A stretch of 64,000 bases of DNA, from the NCBI RefSeq assembly GCF_000309385.1, contig NZ_JH976537.1:1762214-1826213 (forward strand), given 5' to 3'. Positions 1 through 9,149 of the stretch are shown piece by piece. The translations under genes were made by a program, and so were the position numbers. Origin of the DNA: Nodosilinea nodulosa PCC 7104. Its GTDB lineage: Bacteria > Cyanobacteriota > Cyanobacteriia > Phormidesmidales > Phormidesmidaceae. A model generated the notes under the pieces. It saw nothing but the letters and a program-made list of their open reading frames with translations, searched no databases and was not told the origin of the DNA. Within the stretch, counting starts at the first letter, position 1; the number at the start of each line of letters is the position of its first letter.

Positions 1-206
1 GTCAGCCCCGACAGGTAGCCAATGTTGTAGCTGACTACGTTAAGCTGCTCAGGGTTGGTTGTTCCAGGCGGATATTCTTCGTAGGTGACCAGGTTGTCGT
101 AGTCGGCGGCTTGACCGTTAGGCGAGCTGATATAGACAAAGGTTCCTACCAGCGCTGCTGCCGGTATCCCCAGGGCGATCGCCGCCGCCAAAATAATGTT
201 TTTCAT
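1..206 (-). CDS. Endonuclease/exonuclease/phosphatase-family protein, N-terminal fragment
   Basis: The reverse strand opens at an ATG (204-206) and runs off the left edge, leaving 68 codons. The first 30 or so residues are a hydrophobic signal or anchor (MKNIILAAAIALG), so the protein is probably exported or membrane-tethered. After a short linker comes LNVVSYNIGYLSG, which resembles the first strand of the endonuclease/exonuclease/phosphatase fold, where the Asn helps bind the metal. The catalytic remainder lies outside the window, so the substrate (DNA, lipid or phosphoester) cannot be told. It is divergent from the MFS gene, with only 12 bases between the start codons. Confidence 0.55.
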   Translation of the reverse strand, partial: MKNIILAAAIALGIPAAALVGTFVYISSPNGQAADYDNLVTYEEYPPGTTNPEQLNVVSYNIGYLSGL

Positions 207-218
207 GGATTCAATTCT

Positions 219-1433
219 ATGGCCTCAGCTGACCCCTCGCGCCTGCCCCTGCGGTTTTGGATTGCCGCTCTGGTGGCGTTTATCAATGCGGTGGGGTTCA
301 CGCTAATTATTCCGCTGATTTACCCCTACGCAGTGGAGTTTGGCCTCAGCGACTTTCAGGCCAGCCTGCTGACGACGGCCTACGCGGCGGCGCAGTTTAT
401 CGCTACCCCTATTCTGGGACGACTGTCCGATCGCATAGGCCGCAAGCCTCTGCTCATTGTCAGCTTGCTGGGTACCGTGGCGGCAAATTTGATGGCGGGG
501 CTGGCCCCAGCCGCCTGGATGCTGTTTGTCGCCCGCATTCTCGACGGGATCACGGGCGGCAATACGTCGATCGCCCAGGCGATCGTGGGTGACATCACTA
601 CCCCCGATCAGCGAGCGCGAGCCTACGGCATTTTTGGGGCGGTGTTTCGGCTGGGATTTGTGGTGGGGCCACCCCTGAGCTACGTGGCCCAGCTGGTGCC
701 GCCCCTGCCGGGGTTTACCAGCCTGGGCATGGGGTTCTTGTTTTCGGCGGCGATCGCCTCATTCGCCACCCTACTGTGCCTGGTGCTGCTGCCCGAAACC
801 CTGGAGAACTACGGCGACAGCTTTCGCATCTCCTGGCGCGATTTTGGCTTTGGACGGCTGGCGCGATCGGCCACCGACAGTCGGTTTGGCCGCATTTTCT
901 GGCTGACGTTTTTTAGCGGCTTTACCTTTACAATCTTTACCTTTGCGTTTCAGCCCTTCTTTCTCAAGGTGCTGGGGCAGGATGCCCGCAACCTGGCGAT
1001 CATGTTCGCGGCGGTGGGGATCATCGGCTTTGTCACCCAGGTGTTTGCCCTGGAGCCGCTGCGGCGACGGTTTCGGCTGGTGCAGATTTTGGCCGGGGCG
1101 CTGGCGGCGCGGGGCATTTTGTTTTTGCTGATGCCTGCGTTCCCCAACATTGTGGCGTTTGTGGCGATCGCAGTGGTCTTCAGCGCCGTCAACTCCTTCC
1201 CCATGCCGCTGATCGATGCGCTGCTGTCGCTCAATAGCGGCCCCCGCGAGCAGGGCGAGGTGATGGGCCTAAATGCGTCGTACCTGAGCATTTCCAATGC
1301 GATCGGCCCGGCCACGGCAGGGCTGCTGGTCAGCGTCAGCTATTCTTTCCCCTTTTGGATTGCCGGTGGGCTAACGTTGCTAACGGCCTGGTTTGCCCTG
1401 TCGCTCTCCGGGCGCGGAACCGCTAAAGTGTGA
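219..1433 (+). CDS. MFS transporter (TetA/multidrug-like)
   Basis: A 404-residue major facilitator superfamily permease of the inner membrane, of normal length for a 12-helix carrier. The first helix starts at about residue 10 (FWIAALVAFINAVGF). The loop between helices 2 and 3 carries the motif A signature GRLSDRIGRKP, and the rest alternates hydrophobic helices with short loops. The reading frame extends upstream to 111, but that part overlaps the divergent gene and does not look like a transporter, so the ATG at 219 is preferred; no good Shine-Dalgarno precedes it. The family suggests proton-driven export of a drug or metabolite; the substrate is unknown. Confidence 0.85.
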   Translation: MASADPSRLPLRFWIAALVAFINAVGFTLIIPLIYPYAVEFGLSDFQASLLTTAYAAAQFIATPILGRLSDRIGRKPLLIVSLLGTVAANLMAGLAPAAWMLFVARILDGITGGNTSIAQAIVGDITTPDQRARAYGIFGAVFRLGFVVGPPLSYVAQLVPPLPGFTSLGMGFLFSAAIASFATLLCLVLLPETLENYGDSFRISWRDFGFGRLARSATDSRFGRIFWLTFFSGFTFTIFTFAFQPFFLKVLGQDARNLAIMFAAVGIIGFVTQVFALEPLRRRFRLVQILAGALAARGILFLLMPAFPNIVAFVAIAVVFSAVNSFPMPLIDALLSLNSGPREQGEVMGLNASYLSISNAIGPATAGLLVSVSYSFPFWIAGGLTLLTAWFALSLSGRGTAKV

Positions 1434-2180
1434 CGGCATCTTGGCAGGTTGGTGGCACTGAACGGTCAATCGCTTCGGGTGAACCCTAGACACATTGAAA
1501 TTGGGCCCTGCAAATGAGCGCAGGGTGTTTAATCCTGCCTAGTCAACCCCGATCCCTTTTGATAAATGGCATATGCTGCGAGCATAGTTGCGTCAGCGTC
1601 CCTACAGGCTGGCTTTTACGAAATCAAGGGTATGCGCTTCGGATCTGGTACAGCTGAGCTCTTAAAATTCCTGCTGAGCTTTGAGCTAACTGTTGAAAGA
1701 GGGGTTTCGCCACTTTAAAGCCGTGCTGTGCAGATAAAAAACTCGACCAATACCTATCTCTTTAAGTATACAAGCTCCAACTTGCGATCTGCGGATTTTC
1801 TATGGCATGAATCCCTCTTTAGGCTTAAATTTGATGACACAAAACACTAATTATTTTTGAGAATAAATTGAGCAAGCTTTATTGGAATCAATATAACGGA
1901 TTCCACGACTCTGAAATCCGATTAAATCCCTGAAGGCCTTACTTGCAAAGGGATTGCTTGTTCCCTAGAGCATAAATAATGACTGCTTGCAGCATTAAAT
2001 CGGGCCTTTGCCCCAAAGCTTAATTAAAGTGTGTTACGGCTTTCTTGTTTTATTTTCTAAGGAAGCTAGGCCGGAAGAGATGGGCGGCAGGTAACCGAAT
2101 AGCCTGTTATACTTCAGGGGTTAGCCGCTCATTTGTGACAGATGACCTTAGTTAACTAGTAACAAATCTAGGTAAAATTC
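1434..2180. other. Long AT-richer intergenic region
   Basis: About 750 bases without a convincing ORF, clearly more AT-rich than the flanking genes. Apart from the hairpin at 1506-1525 I see no RNA gene or repeat. The last 100 bases must hold the promoter of the fasciclin gene. A long leader or an unannotated small RNA is possible but not supported by a recognisable structure. Confidence 0.4.
1506..1525 (+). terminator. Weak hairpin downstream of MFS gene
   Basis: CCCTGC and GCAGGG arms separated by 8 bases and followed by TGTTTAAT, 72 bases after the MFS stop. The stem is short and the T tract imperfect, so termination here is only possible. Confidence 0.35.
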
Positions 2181-2582
2181 ATGGCTAACATTGTAGATAC
2201 TGCCGTAAGCGCAGGTTCATTTAATACTTTAGTGGCTGCTGTTAAAGCTGCTGGTTTAGTCGATACTCTCAAGGGCACAGGCCCATTCACCGTTTTTGCG
2301 CCCACAGATGACGCTTTTGCTAAGCTTCCAACAGGCACCGTGGACGCGCTTCTAAAGGATGTACCCAAACTCAAGAAAATCCTCACCTACCACGTTGTCT
2401 CCGGTAAGGTTATGGCGGCGGATGTGACCAAGATGACTTCGGCCACTACCGTCGAAGGTTCTGATGTCAAAATTGACGCCTCTGAAGGTGTTAAAATCAA
2501 CGATTCCACGGTAACTACAGCTGATGTGGCTGCCGACAATGGCGTCATTCACATCATTGACACTGTGCTTATGCCTGCGTAG
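2181..2582 (+). CDS. Fasciclin (FAS1) domain protein
   Basis: A 133-residue protein made of a single FAS1 domain. The H1-like motif is [15 protein letters not shown] (about residues 36-50), the H2-like segment is LTYHVVSGK (about 71-79), and the domain closes with [13 protein letters not shown]. Single-domain FAS1 proteins of this size are common in cyanobacteria and are thought to act in adhesion or extracellular binding. No signal peptide is visible, unlike most secreted FAS1 proteins. The gene is less GC-rich than its neighbours. It stands alone, convergent with the large GH15-like gene. Confidence 0.9.
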   Translation: MANIVDTAVSAGSFNTLVAAVKAAGLVDTLKGTGPFTVFAPTDDAFAKLPTGTVDALLKDVPKLKKILTYHVVSGKVMAADVTKMTSATTVEGSDVKIDASEGVKINDSTVTTADVAADNGVIHIIDTVLMPA

Positions 2583-2603
2583 TAGGTGATTGGCTTAAGT
2601 TTA

Positions 2604-2621
2604 GGGGGGCGATCGCCCCCC
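2604..2621. repeat. 18-bp perfect palindrome centred on a HIP1 site
   Basis: Six G, the HIP1 core and six C form a perfect palindrome 22 bases after the fasciclin stop. It could fold in RNA but has no following T tract, so I list it as an extended HIP1 site rather than a terminator. Confidence 0.5.
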
Positions 2622-2644
2622 TTATAACTCAGCTTTAGGGTATG

Positions 2645-2692
2645 ACCCTGGGAGATGTGGCAGACATTTAAGCCACGTCTCCCAGGGTTTTT
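2645..2692 (+). terminator. Terminator of the fasciclin gene, inside the convergent gene's 3' end
   Basis: Two 17-base arms (2645-2661 and 2672-2688, one mismatch that becomes G-U in RNA) separated by 10 bases and followed on the + strand by a T run. This is a strong intrinsic terminator for the fasciclin transcript. The right arm also encodes the last codons of the convergent 1091-residue protein, whose TAA stop lies in the loop. Confidence 0.75.
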
Positions 2693-5600
2693 CTAAAAGA
2701 ATCTCCCCCGGACTCGGCTTCACCCAGCACCGTGAGGAACTGAAGCGCCATGGCGATGTAGGTGGCGCACTGGGTGGGCGGCAGCTGGTAGAACGACTGC
2801 CAGGCGATCGCTTTATCAGACTCGTAGGCGGCGAGGCGATCGGGCTGCTGATCGAGCCAGCCCAGGCGCACGGCGTGGCCGATTAGCACGTCGAGATAGA
2901 TGTAATCTTCAAAGTAGAGGTCGGGGTTGACCTTAAAGATTTCGCCCATTTCCCGCAGGGCTTCGAGGTTGACGTGGCGATACTCCGGAGCCTGGATTTT
3001 GTTCAGCAGGTGGGTGATGCGGCGCTCGAAATTTTGCTCGCCGGGGGTCATTTCGGAGAGAATGCGATCGCTATCGATCCGGTTTTTGCGATCGAACTTG
3101 TTGCCGATCACGATGCCCTTGGAATGCTTCAGCACCTCCCACACCTGGGTATAGAACCCCTCGGAGATGCGGGCGATTTCACCGTCAATAATCCGCTTGC
3201 GGAGCCAGTCTTGGCTCGGCTGCTCGGCTGCTTCAGAGGACACTGCTTCTTCAATATCGACGGGCACCACCTGCCAGTTAATCGGATTGTGGGGCTTAAC
3301 GTGCAGCGACTCGCGCCGGAAGATCGCCTGATTGAGCCCGTCGAACCCGGCCAGCACCTGGCGCAGGCGAGTCTTGATTTCAAAGGGGCTGAGATCAATC
3401 AGCTGTCCGTAGGCTTCGTCCTGAGTGATGTCGCGCTCGCGGGCCAGCTCGCTGGTAATCAGCAGCAGCAGGTAGCCCACCCGCAGGGTCATCAGCCCCT
3501 TAAACAGGGTCGGTTCCGCTTTGATCAGAACGCTCAGGTCGATCAGAATTTCCTGGGTGAGCACGTGGTCGCGCACGTCGTCACCTCCAAAGCTGCGAAT
3601 TTTCTCAACGATCTCGCTATGGCCCATGGGCTCAGTAATCAGCGACGCCTCGCTGTAGGATTTGCCGACCGAGATCTGCTTTTGGCGCACCAGCAGCTCG
3701 GTCACCGCATCCGACAGGGTGATGTCAGCCTTGCCCAGCAGACCGGCGGCGCGGCGCAAAATACCCCACTGCTCTAGCTGGCTAGCCTTGGCGTAGACCT
3801 CATCCAGCAGGTCTTCGACCGTAACGGCGTGGTTAGGGCCGCCAAAGCCCGTATTAAAGTCGTTGCCGTGCAGGTGTTTGAGGGTGGCCAGGAGCTCGAT
3901 CTGCTCGTAGGTGTTGTTCGACTCGCGCAGCTGGGTCAGCAGGCGATCGAGATCGGTTTCATTCTCCAGGTCGAACTCTTCGAGCAGCGACAGGGGACCG
4001 TCGTGGCCCGGCTCAAAGCCCAGGTAGGCTGTCCACAAAGGAGTATAGCCCACGGAGGTGCTGCCCAGCTGATAGCTGTTGAGATTGTCAACTCGCTCCA
4101 GGCTGGTGGTCATCATCAGCTGGTGCAGGGGGCCTAGCTTAACTGGCACATGATCGCAGCGATCGCCCTGGAGTTCCCGCATCAGCGCCATCAGCGGCGA
4201 CTCGTAAATGGGTTTGCGCCCCAGCTGAAACATGGCGTGGGTCAGCAGCAGCGTCACGGTGGGGCGGCCCGGCTCGCGCCAGTGGTCGTAGATGTAGGCC
4301 AGCTCGCTGCGCATCTGGGCCACCAAAAAGTGGTAGTCGAGGGTGAGGTAGAACCGCTGCTGGTCTAAAAACGACGGCAAAAACACCACCGACTCGCCCT
4401 TGATCCGAAACATGCGGGAGGTGGTCAGGCTGCGCAGTCGCCGCACCGGGCGACCGCTGAGGCCCAGCTTGTCGTTTTTGCCGATCTCAGCGTAGATCGA
4501 CGACAGCTCATGGGCCGGGAATACCCGCACCGGGGCAATGTCTTCGAGGGTTTGGGTGGGCAGGCCATAGGTGGCCAACTCCTTTTGCAGCGCCCTATCT
4601 TCGGCCAGCAGCGACACCTGCACCACCGGGTAGCGGTGGTCACCCAGGGCGCGGTAGCGGCCCAGGGGGTCGATGTCGCTGGGCTTGAGCAGCCCATCTT
4701 GAATCAGCTGCCCCAGCAGGTACAGGCTCTGCGCCCACACCAGGGGCAGGTTGTCGTTGGGCAGGCGGGTCTGGCTGCCAGGCTTTTTGCGCTCCGCCTC
4801 CAGGCTGTCGGCGGGCACGTAGTACAGCTCGGGCAAGAGATTGAGGCCGTCGCGATCGACCGTCAGCGCCGCCAGCCGCTCCTCGTAGAAAAGAATCTGG
4901 TCGCGATCGCCCGTAAACAAGCTGTCTAACCACAGGTAGGTAAAGAACAGCGGCCACTCACACTCAATGTGCTCGAACTGCCTGAGCTCCTCCGGCTCGT
5001 AGTGCAGCCGGGTGGTGTCTTCAATCACCGTCTGGTGGCCGTCGCGCAAAAACCGCTTGCAGCCGTAGGAGCCCTGGAGCTTGTCGAGAATTTTTTGCCG
5101 CGTTTTGTGGGCCAGCTGTTCGTCATCAATGGCAAAGCCGGGATAGCCCACCACGCTCAGCAGAGCCGCATCCACTTCTTTAGAGCCCGACTCCCTGGGC
5201 AGCAGCGACTCCAGGGTGATGCGGGCGCGGGCGATCTCGTCGGTCAGCACGTGGATGGTCGAGGCCTGCCCGCCCCGCATGCCAAACAGGTTGAAGCCCC
5301 GCAAGGCCTCCAGAGCAGCCTTGGCCATGCCCACGGAGCTGGCGTTGAGTTCTGGCTTGCCGTGGTTAATTTTGTTGCCCCGTTCCCAAAGACCGTAGTC
5401 GGGGGTGCGGTAGGCCCGGCCAATGTAGTAGACCAGGTTTTGCACAAAGTTAACTTCATCCTGGGTAAAGACGATCTGCAACCCCGAGGCGGTCATCTGG
5501 GCCAGCATGAGCAAAAACACCGAGGTAGCGTCAATTTGCAGATGGCCCCACTCGTCGTCGCCCACCACCGGCAGCCCGGTGCCCGTGTCGTACTTGGCGT

Positions 5601-5943
5601 GCAGCGCCTGGAGCGGGTCCTGCCGCTCTTTGAACTGCTCGACCTTGCCCGCCTGGCGCAGCATCGCGGTCATCAGACCCCGCATCAGTTTGACAACGCT
5701 CTGCTCTAGCTCCACCGTGCGGCCCTGGTCGTCATCCAGATGGCGGTAGGCAATGGCCACCCCCCACACCGCCAGAATGCTATACACGTTGTCGCGCACC
5801 CAGGCGTCGGTGTAATTACCGTGCACATTCACCGCCGTACTGGCCGGCAATAGACCGCTAACGGGGTGCTGCCGCGACAAAATCACGGCCTTGACCTGTT
5901 GATAGTAGCGATCGAGCTGCTCCTGAAGGGAGGCTGAAGACAT
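2668..5943 (-). CDS. Glycoside hydrolase family 15 / phosphorylase kinase alpha-beta-like protein
   Basis: A 1091-residue cytoplasmic protein resembling the regulatory alpha/beta subunits of eukaryotic phosphorylase kinase, which contain a GH15-type (alpha/alpha)6 barrel. The N-terminal third shows family landmarks: GNYTDAWVRDNVYS (about residues 42-55), GDDEWGHLQIDATSVF, WERGNKINHG and ELNASSVGMAKAALEAL. The C-terminal two thirds is helical and less familiar. Cyanobacterial homologues are usually named glycoside hydrolase family 15, but glycan hydrolysis has not been shown to my knowledge; a role linked to glycogen is inference. The start MSSASLQEQL fits. The gene is monocistronic and convergent with the fasciclin gene. 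Confidence 0.85.
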   Translation of the reverse strand: MSSASLQEQLDRYYQQVKAVILSRQHPVSGLLPASTAVNVHGNYTDAWVRDNVYSILAVWGVAIAYRHLDDDQGRTVELEQSVVKLMRGLMTAMLRQAGKVEQFKERQDPLQALHAKYDTGTGLPVVGDDEWGHLQIDATSVFLLMLAQMTASGLQIVFTQDEVNFVQNLVYYIGRAYRTPDYGLWERGNKINHGKPELNASSVGMAKAALEALRGFNLFGMRGGQASTIHVLTDEIARARITLESLLPRESGSKEVDAALLSVVGYPGFAIDDEQLAHKTRQKILDKLQGSYGCKRFLRDGHQTVIEDTTRLHYEPEELRQFEHIECEWPLFFTYLWLDSLFTGDRDQILFYEERLAALTVDRDGLNLLPELYYVPADSLEAERKKPGSQTRLPNDNLPLVWAQSLYLLGQLIQDGLLKPSDIDPLGRYRALGDHRYPVVQVSLLAEDRALQKELATYGLPTQTLEDIAPVRVFPAHELSSIYAEIGKNDKLGLSGRPVRRLRSLTTSRMFRIKGESVVFLPSFLDQQRFYLTLDYHFLVAQMRSELAYIYDHWREPGRPTVTLLLTHAMFQLGRKPIYESPLMALMRELQGDRCDHVPVKLGPLHQLMMTTSLERVDNLNSYQLGSTSVGYTPLWTAYLGFEPGHDGPLSLLEEFDLENETDLDRLLTQLRESNNTYEQIELLATLKHLHGNDFNTGFGGPNHAVTVEDLLDEVYAKASQLEQWGILRRAAGLLGKADITLSDAVTELLVRQKQISVGKSYSEASLITEPMGHSEIVEKIRSFGGDDVRDHVLTQEILIDLSVLIKAEPTLFKGLMTLRVGYLLLLITSELARERDITQDEAYGQLIDLSPFEIKTRLRQVLAGFDGLNQAIFRRESLHVKPHNPINWQVVPVDIEEAVSSEAAEQPSQDWLRKRIIDGEIARISEGFYTQVWEVLKHSKGIVIGNKFDRKNRIDSDRILSEMTPGEQNFERRITHLLNKIQAPEYRHVNLEALREMGEIFKVNPDLYFEDYIYLDVLIGHAVRLGWLDQQPDRLAAYESDKAIAWQSFYQLPPTQCATYIAMALQFLTVLGEAESGGDSFRKTLGDVA

Positions 5944-6196
5944 AGGTGATGGCGGTAAGAACGACGTCGAGTGATGGTTAACCGGGTTTTAACTCACTGT
6001 AGGGGGAATTGACCAGACAATGACCATGGAAATCACGGAATTCTGACGGTCTGGCTGGGCCTGGGCATGTCATCAATTCTCGCTGCAATCCTTACCCTAT
6101 AGGCATTGCCACGCCCAACCCAAAAACCAGGCTAGGGTCTGTAACCGCTGGTTCTTAGGCCATTGGCGATTAACTGATGACAGCCCCTAGTGTTGC

Positions 6197-6409
6197 CTAG
6201 AGCGCATCCTGAATTGGTTCATCCTGGTCACTTCCCGACTGAGGAGGGGGAGCCTCTCCCTCAGTGTCTTCCCCAGGGGTGGGCAAATCAGCCAGTGTTA
6301 GCTCAAATTGGGCCAGTTCGGCTGGTTCTGAAACTGAGTCAAACAATTGATCGATTTCTCGCAGGGCTGCTTCAAACTCCTCAGCAGCCTTAACTGGGCG
6401 TGAGTGCAT
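6197..6409 (-). CDS. Small acidic hypothetical protein
   Basis: A 70-residue acidic protein, rich in Glu and Asp with a Pro/Gly-rich tail, that I do not recognise. In its favour is a good Shine-Dalgarno (AGAGG) about eight bases before the ATG and independence from any overlapping gene. The N-terminal half looks like a short amphipathic helix (EEFEAALREIDQLFDS). It lies between the GH15-like gene and the alpha/beta hydrolase, downstream of the latter on the same strand with a 76-base gap, so co-transcription is possible. Confidence 0.55.
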   Translation of the reverse strand: MHSRPVKAAEEFEAALREIDQLFDSVSEPAELAQFELTLADLPTPGEDTEGEAPPPQSGSDQDEPIQDAL

Positions 6410-6485
6410 GGCTCAACCTCTATCTAGGAACACCAAGACCCTAGGATTCCCGCCGAACCATCTCTAGGCAGCGGCCAGTGGAGCG

Positions 6486-7415
6486 CTAGTTTTCACCTAA
6501 ACTGTCTAGACTGTCTAGCCAGCCCACCAGCAGGGGATTGACCAGCTCAGGCCGCTCATCGTGGGGGCAGTGGCCAGTATTGGCAATGCTGTGGAAGGTG
6601 ACTAGACCGGGGCGAGCCACATCTGCCGCCAGTTTTTGATACACCTCAGCTCCTTTAATCGGTGTCCAGGGGTCGTTTTCGCCCCAGAGCACCAGCAGCG
6701 GCTGGGCAATATTAGGCAGCAAATCCTCGGGCTTTGGCCCCGGCGGCGCGGTGACAATGGAGGCAAAAACCTTTTGGGCCGTAGGCTTGCAGGCCGGAGC
6801 GTAGATCATTTCGATCAGCTCGTCGGTGATGGCCGCTGGGTTGCGGTAAACCTGCTTCAGGGAGCTGCGAATGCGGCCCTTGCGGCGCACCTGATTAAAT
6901 ACCAGCGGCCCCACCGTGGGCGAGCTGACCAGCCAGGTAAAGGCTCCCATCACCCAGTTGAGGGGCGGGCGCAGTTCTTCGGGGCGGTGGTTGAGGCCCC
7001 CGGCGCAGTTGAGTACAGCCCCGGCCCGCGCTTTGTCGGGGTGGTTGGCGAGCATCATTAGAGTCAGCAGCCCGCCGATGGAGTTCCCCACATAGATCGT
7101 GGGGGCGTTGATGAATTCAGCCCAAAAGGCGGCCAGCTGGTCTTGCCAGAGCTCGAGGGTATAGGGAAGGTTGGGCTGATCGGAATCGCCGAAGCCGAGC
7201 AGATCGATCGCGTAGACCCGATGCCCCGCCGCCGCCAGGGCCGGGATATTCTTGCGCCAGTGACCCATAGAGGCCCCAAAGCCGTGGATAAGCACGATGG
7301 GGGCGCCTTCTCCAGTGACCTCCTCGGTAACGGTGTAGGCCATGGTGTGCCCCCGCCAAACCCAGGTGTGCTTTTCGATCGACGCTAGCGACAGGGAAAC
7401 CAGTTCAGCAACCAT
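6486..7415 (-). CDS. Alpha/beta fold hydrolase
   Basis: A 309-residue alpha/beta hydrolase of usual length. The oxyanion motif is IVLIHGFGASMGHW (about residues 40-53), the nucleophile elbow is GNSIGG, the acid is in WGENDPW and the catalytic His in NTGHCPHDE. The GNSIGG elbow and overall layout resemble cyanobacterial and plastid esterase-like hydrolases, including the pheophytinase branch, but the substrate cannot be read from the sequence. There is no signal peptide, so it is probably cytoplasmic. A second start at MAYTVTEEV (residue 25) is possible, though the upstream segment is plausible coding sequence. Confidence 0.85.
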   Translation of the reverse strand: MVAELVSLSLASIEKHTWVWRGHTMAYTVTEEVTGEGAPIVLIHGFGASMGHWRKNIPALAAAGHRVYAIDLLGFGDSDQPNLPYTLELWQDQLAAFWAEFINAPTIYVGNSIGGLLTLMMLANHPDKARAGAVLNCAGGLNHRPEELRPPLNWVMGAFTWLVSSPTVGPLVFNQVRRKGRIRSSLKQVYRNPAAITDELIEMIYAPACKPTAQKVFASIVTAPPGPKPEDLLPNIAQPLLVLWGENDPWTPIKGAEVYQKLAADVARPGLVTFHSIANTGHCPHDERPELVNPLLVGWLDSLDSLGEN

Positions 7416-7522
7416 AGTCAGAGATGTAACAAAGTGTGACTATAGTCCATGATACAGGGTTAGCCTGGGTCGATTGATCTACGCCGCAGCCCAAGGGGCG
7501 GCGCTCTTGCTGGTGGGGCTCC

Positions 7523-7588
7523 ATGAACGTTCAAGCGTTTGAACGTTCATAGGAGACATGTCTTAACCAGACTGACTACAGCTGTAGC
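7523..7588 (+). repeat. Dispersed palindromic repeat family A, copy 1 (partial)
   Basis: The 26-base palindromic core at 7523-7548 (built from GAACGTTC units) plus a right arm reaching GCTGTAGC matches the reverse complement of copy 2 (29784-29887) over about 66 bases with only a few differences. The left arm seen in copy 2 is absent. It lies in the 260-base gap between the divergent hydrolase promoter and the 3' end of the MscS gene. Confidence 0.75.
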
Positions 7589-7675
7589 TTTTCGGTAAGC
7601 CGCGTCAGGGGATGGGTTCGTTGGCCGCTGGGCTCAGCAATGGCAAAGAACTCAATGCCCTAGGTCTTGGAAGTC

Positions 7676-9100
7676 TCAGCTCGACAGCTCCTGACTCTCT
7701 TCATCAGGGCTGGGCTCGCTGGGGGCAGGTTCGTTGGGGATGGGTTCTGTCGCCATGTCCTCTGGGGCGTTGGGTTCGGCAAACTGGGCCGCTTGCAGGG
7801 TGAGCTTAATCGCCGCCAGCACCTGGGAAGTGACCTGCAAAAATGATTGTTTTCGGGAGTTGACCCAAAACTGCGCCTCCAAATTCACCGTAGAGGGCGT
7901 CAGCTCGCGCACCAGCACAATTGGCTCGGGGTCCTGCTCAACTCCGTCGATTTGCTTCATCTGCTGCTGAATGCGGCCAAACAGGTCGGGCAGGTCGGCG
8001 TTGTGATCAATGCCAACGGTGACGCTGCTGAGGCGCACGGGCGAAGCGGTGTTGTTGGTAATGCTGCTCTGAAACACCTCCTGGTTTGGGATATACACTA
8101 GGCGGCCGTCGTAGGTTTGTACGGTAGTAGCCCGCAGCTGAATCTGGGTAACGGTGCCCTCGTAGCTGTTGATGACCACCTGATCGCCAATGCGAAAGGG
8201 CCGGGTGGCGAGCAAAATGACGCCGGAGATATAGTTGCTGAGCACGTCGCGCAGGCTAAAACCAATGGCCACGCTGGTCAGACCCAAAGTGCCCAGCAGA
8301 GCGGCAAAATTCAGACCCATGACCCCCAGGGCAACTACAGAGCCCAGGGTCCAGACGCCGCCGTAGCAGAGGCGGCTAATCAGCTCTTCGGTGGTGCGAT
8401 CGCCCTCGGTCTTCTCGGCCCACACCAGCACGGCATGGCGCACCGCTGCCGCCAGCAGCCAAGTCAGCACTAGCGTCACCAGCGCCCCCACCAGGGCCGG
8501 CAGATTGTCGATGGTCTGATGCAGCATCTGCTGGGCCGTACCCCGAATCCGGTAGGTCACCGCTGCCGCCAGGTTGGTGCGGGCCATAGCCCGGTTGAGC
8601 AAATCGGCCCAGCGCTGGGCCAGGGTGGCGATGTCGGTGTCAAAGTCGAGGGCATCCTGGGCGGTGACGGTCATAATCAACCGCTGGTTGACCTGTAAAT
8701 TGGCCAGGTTGCGATTGCGATCGATATTGACAACAACCGTCGCTGAGTCAGTATCCTGGTTGAGCAGGGCGGCAATGCGACGGTTGATTTGCCCCGCCCG
8801 ATCAACTGCGCTAGCATCGGGCAGGCCCCCCACCTGAAACACTGGCTGCCCCCGCACCAAAACGTCAGCAAAAAAGACCTCCTCCCCGGCCGCTGTTGTC
8901 TGTGCAAAAGCCGCTCCGCCCCATTGGAGAACCGGGCTAACTGACCCCAGACTCAGGGCCAGCACAACTCCCAGAGCCAGCAGCCCCAAGTACGATTTCG
9001 GCCTCAATGCCCGCCCCCAACCGCTTCTCCAAAATTGACTGAACTGCCGGGGCCATCTACTCCGCTCAATTCCCCCAGACCACCTCAGATACCGGGTCAT
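7676..9100 (-). CDS. MscS-family mechanosensitive ion channel
   Basis: A 474-residue small-conductance mechanosensitive channel homologue. A basic N-terminus leads into a signal-like hydrophobic segment ending near AAFAQ (about residue 66), then a periplasmic domain of about 120 residues. Transmembrane helices follow from about residue 200, with the pore-lining TM3 in GVMGLNFAALLGTLGLTSVA and the MscS beta domain beginning at RPFRIGDQVVI. The C-terminus is Pro/Glu-rich. It should act as an osmotic safety valve in the inner membrane; the periplasmic extension is common in cyanobacterial MscS paralogues. It is divergent from the reductase gene, with 49 bases between starts. Confidence 0.9.
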   Translation of the reverse strand: MTRYLRWSGGIERSRWPRQFSQFWRSGWGRALRPKSYLGLLALGVVLALSLGSVSPVLQWGGAAFAQTTAAGEEVFFADVLVRGQPVFQVGGLPDASAVDRAGQINRRIAALLNQDTDSATVVVNIDRNRNLANLQVNQRLIMTVTAQDALDFDTDIATLAQRWADLLNRAMARTNLAAAVTYRIRGTAQQMLHQTIDNLPALVGALVTLVLTWLLAAAVRHAVLVWAEKTEGDRTTEELISRLCYGGVWTLGSVVALGVMGLNFAALLGTLGLTSVAIGFSLRDVLSNYISGVILLATRPFRIGDQVVINSYEGTVTQIQLRATTVQTYDGRLVYIPNQEVFQSSITNNTASPVRLSSVTVGIDHNADLPDLFGRIQQQMKQIDGVEQDPEPIVLVRELTPSTVNLEAQFWVNSRKQSFLQVTSQVLAAIKLTLQAAQFAEPNAPEDMATEPIPNEPAPSEPSPDEESQELSS

Positions 9101-9149
9101 TCCATTTCAGCCAGTTAGAACGTCTCCATTCAAGCCCATATTTCGCTCC

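Noticed and set aside
2604..2621. 18-bp HIP1-centred palindrome as fasciclin terminator
   Set aside because: No T tract follows, and a much better terminator lies 25 bases further on.
2974..3777. Long forward ORF opposite the GH15-like gene
   Set aside because: It is a shadow of the 1091-residue reverse-strand gene; its His/Gln/Leu-rich product matches nothing recognisable. The same holds for 4969-5709, 3829-4137 and 4510-4929.
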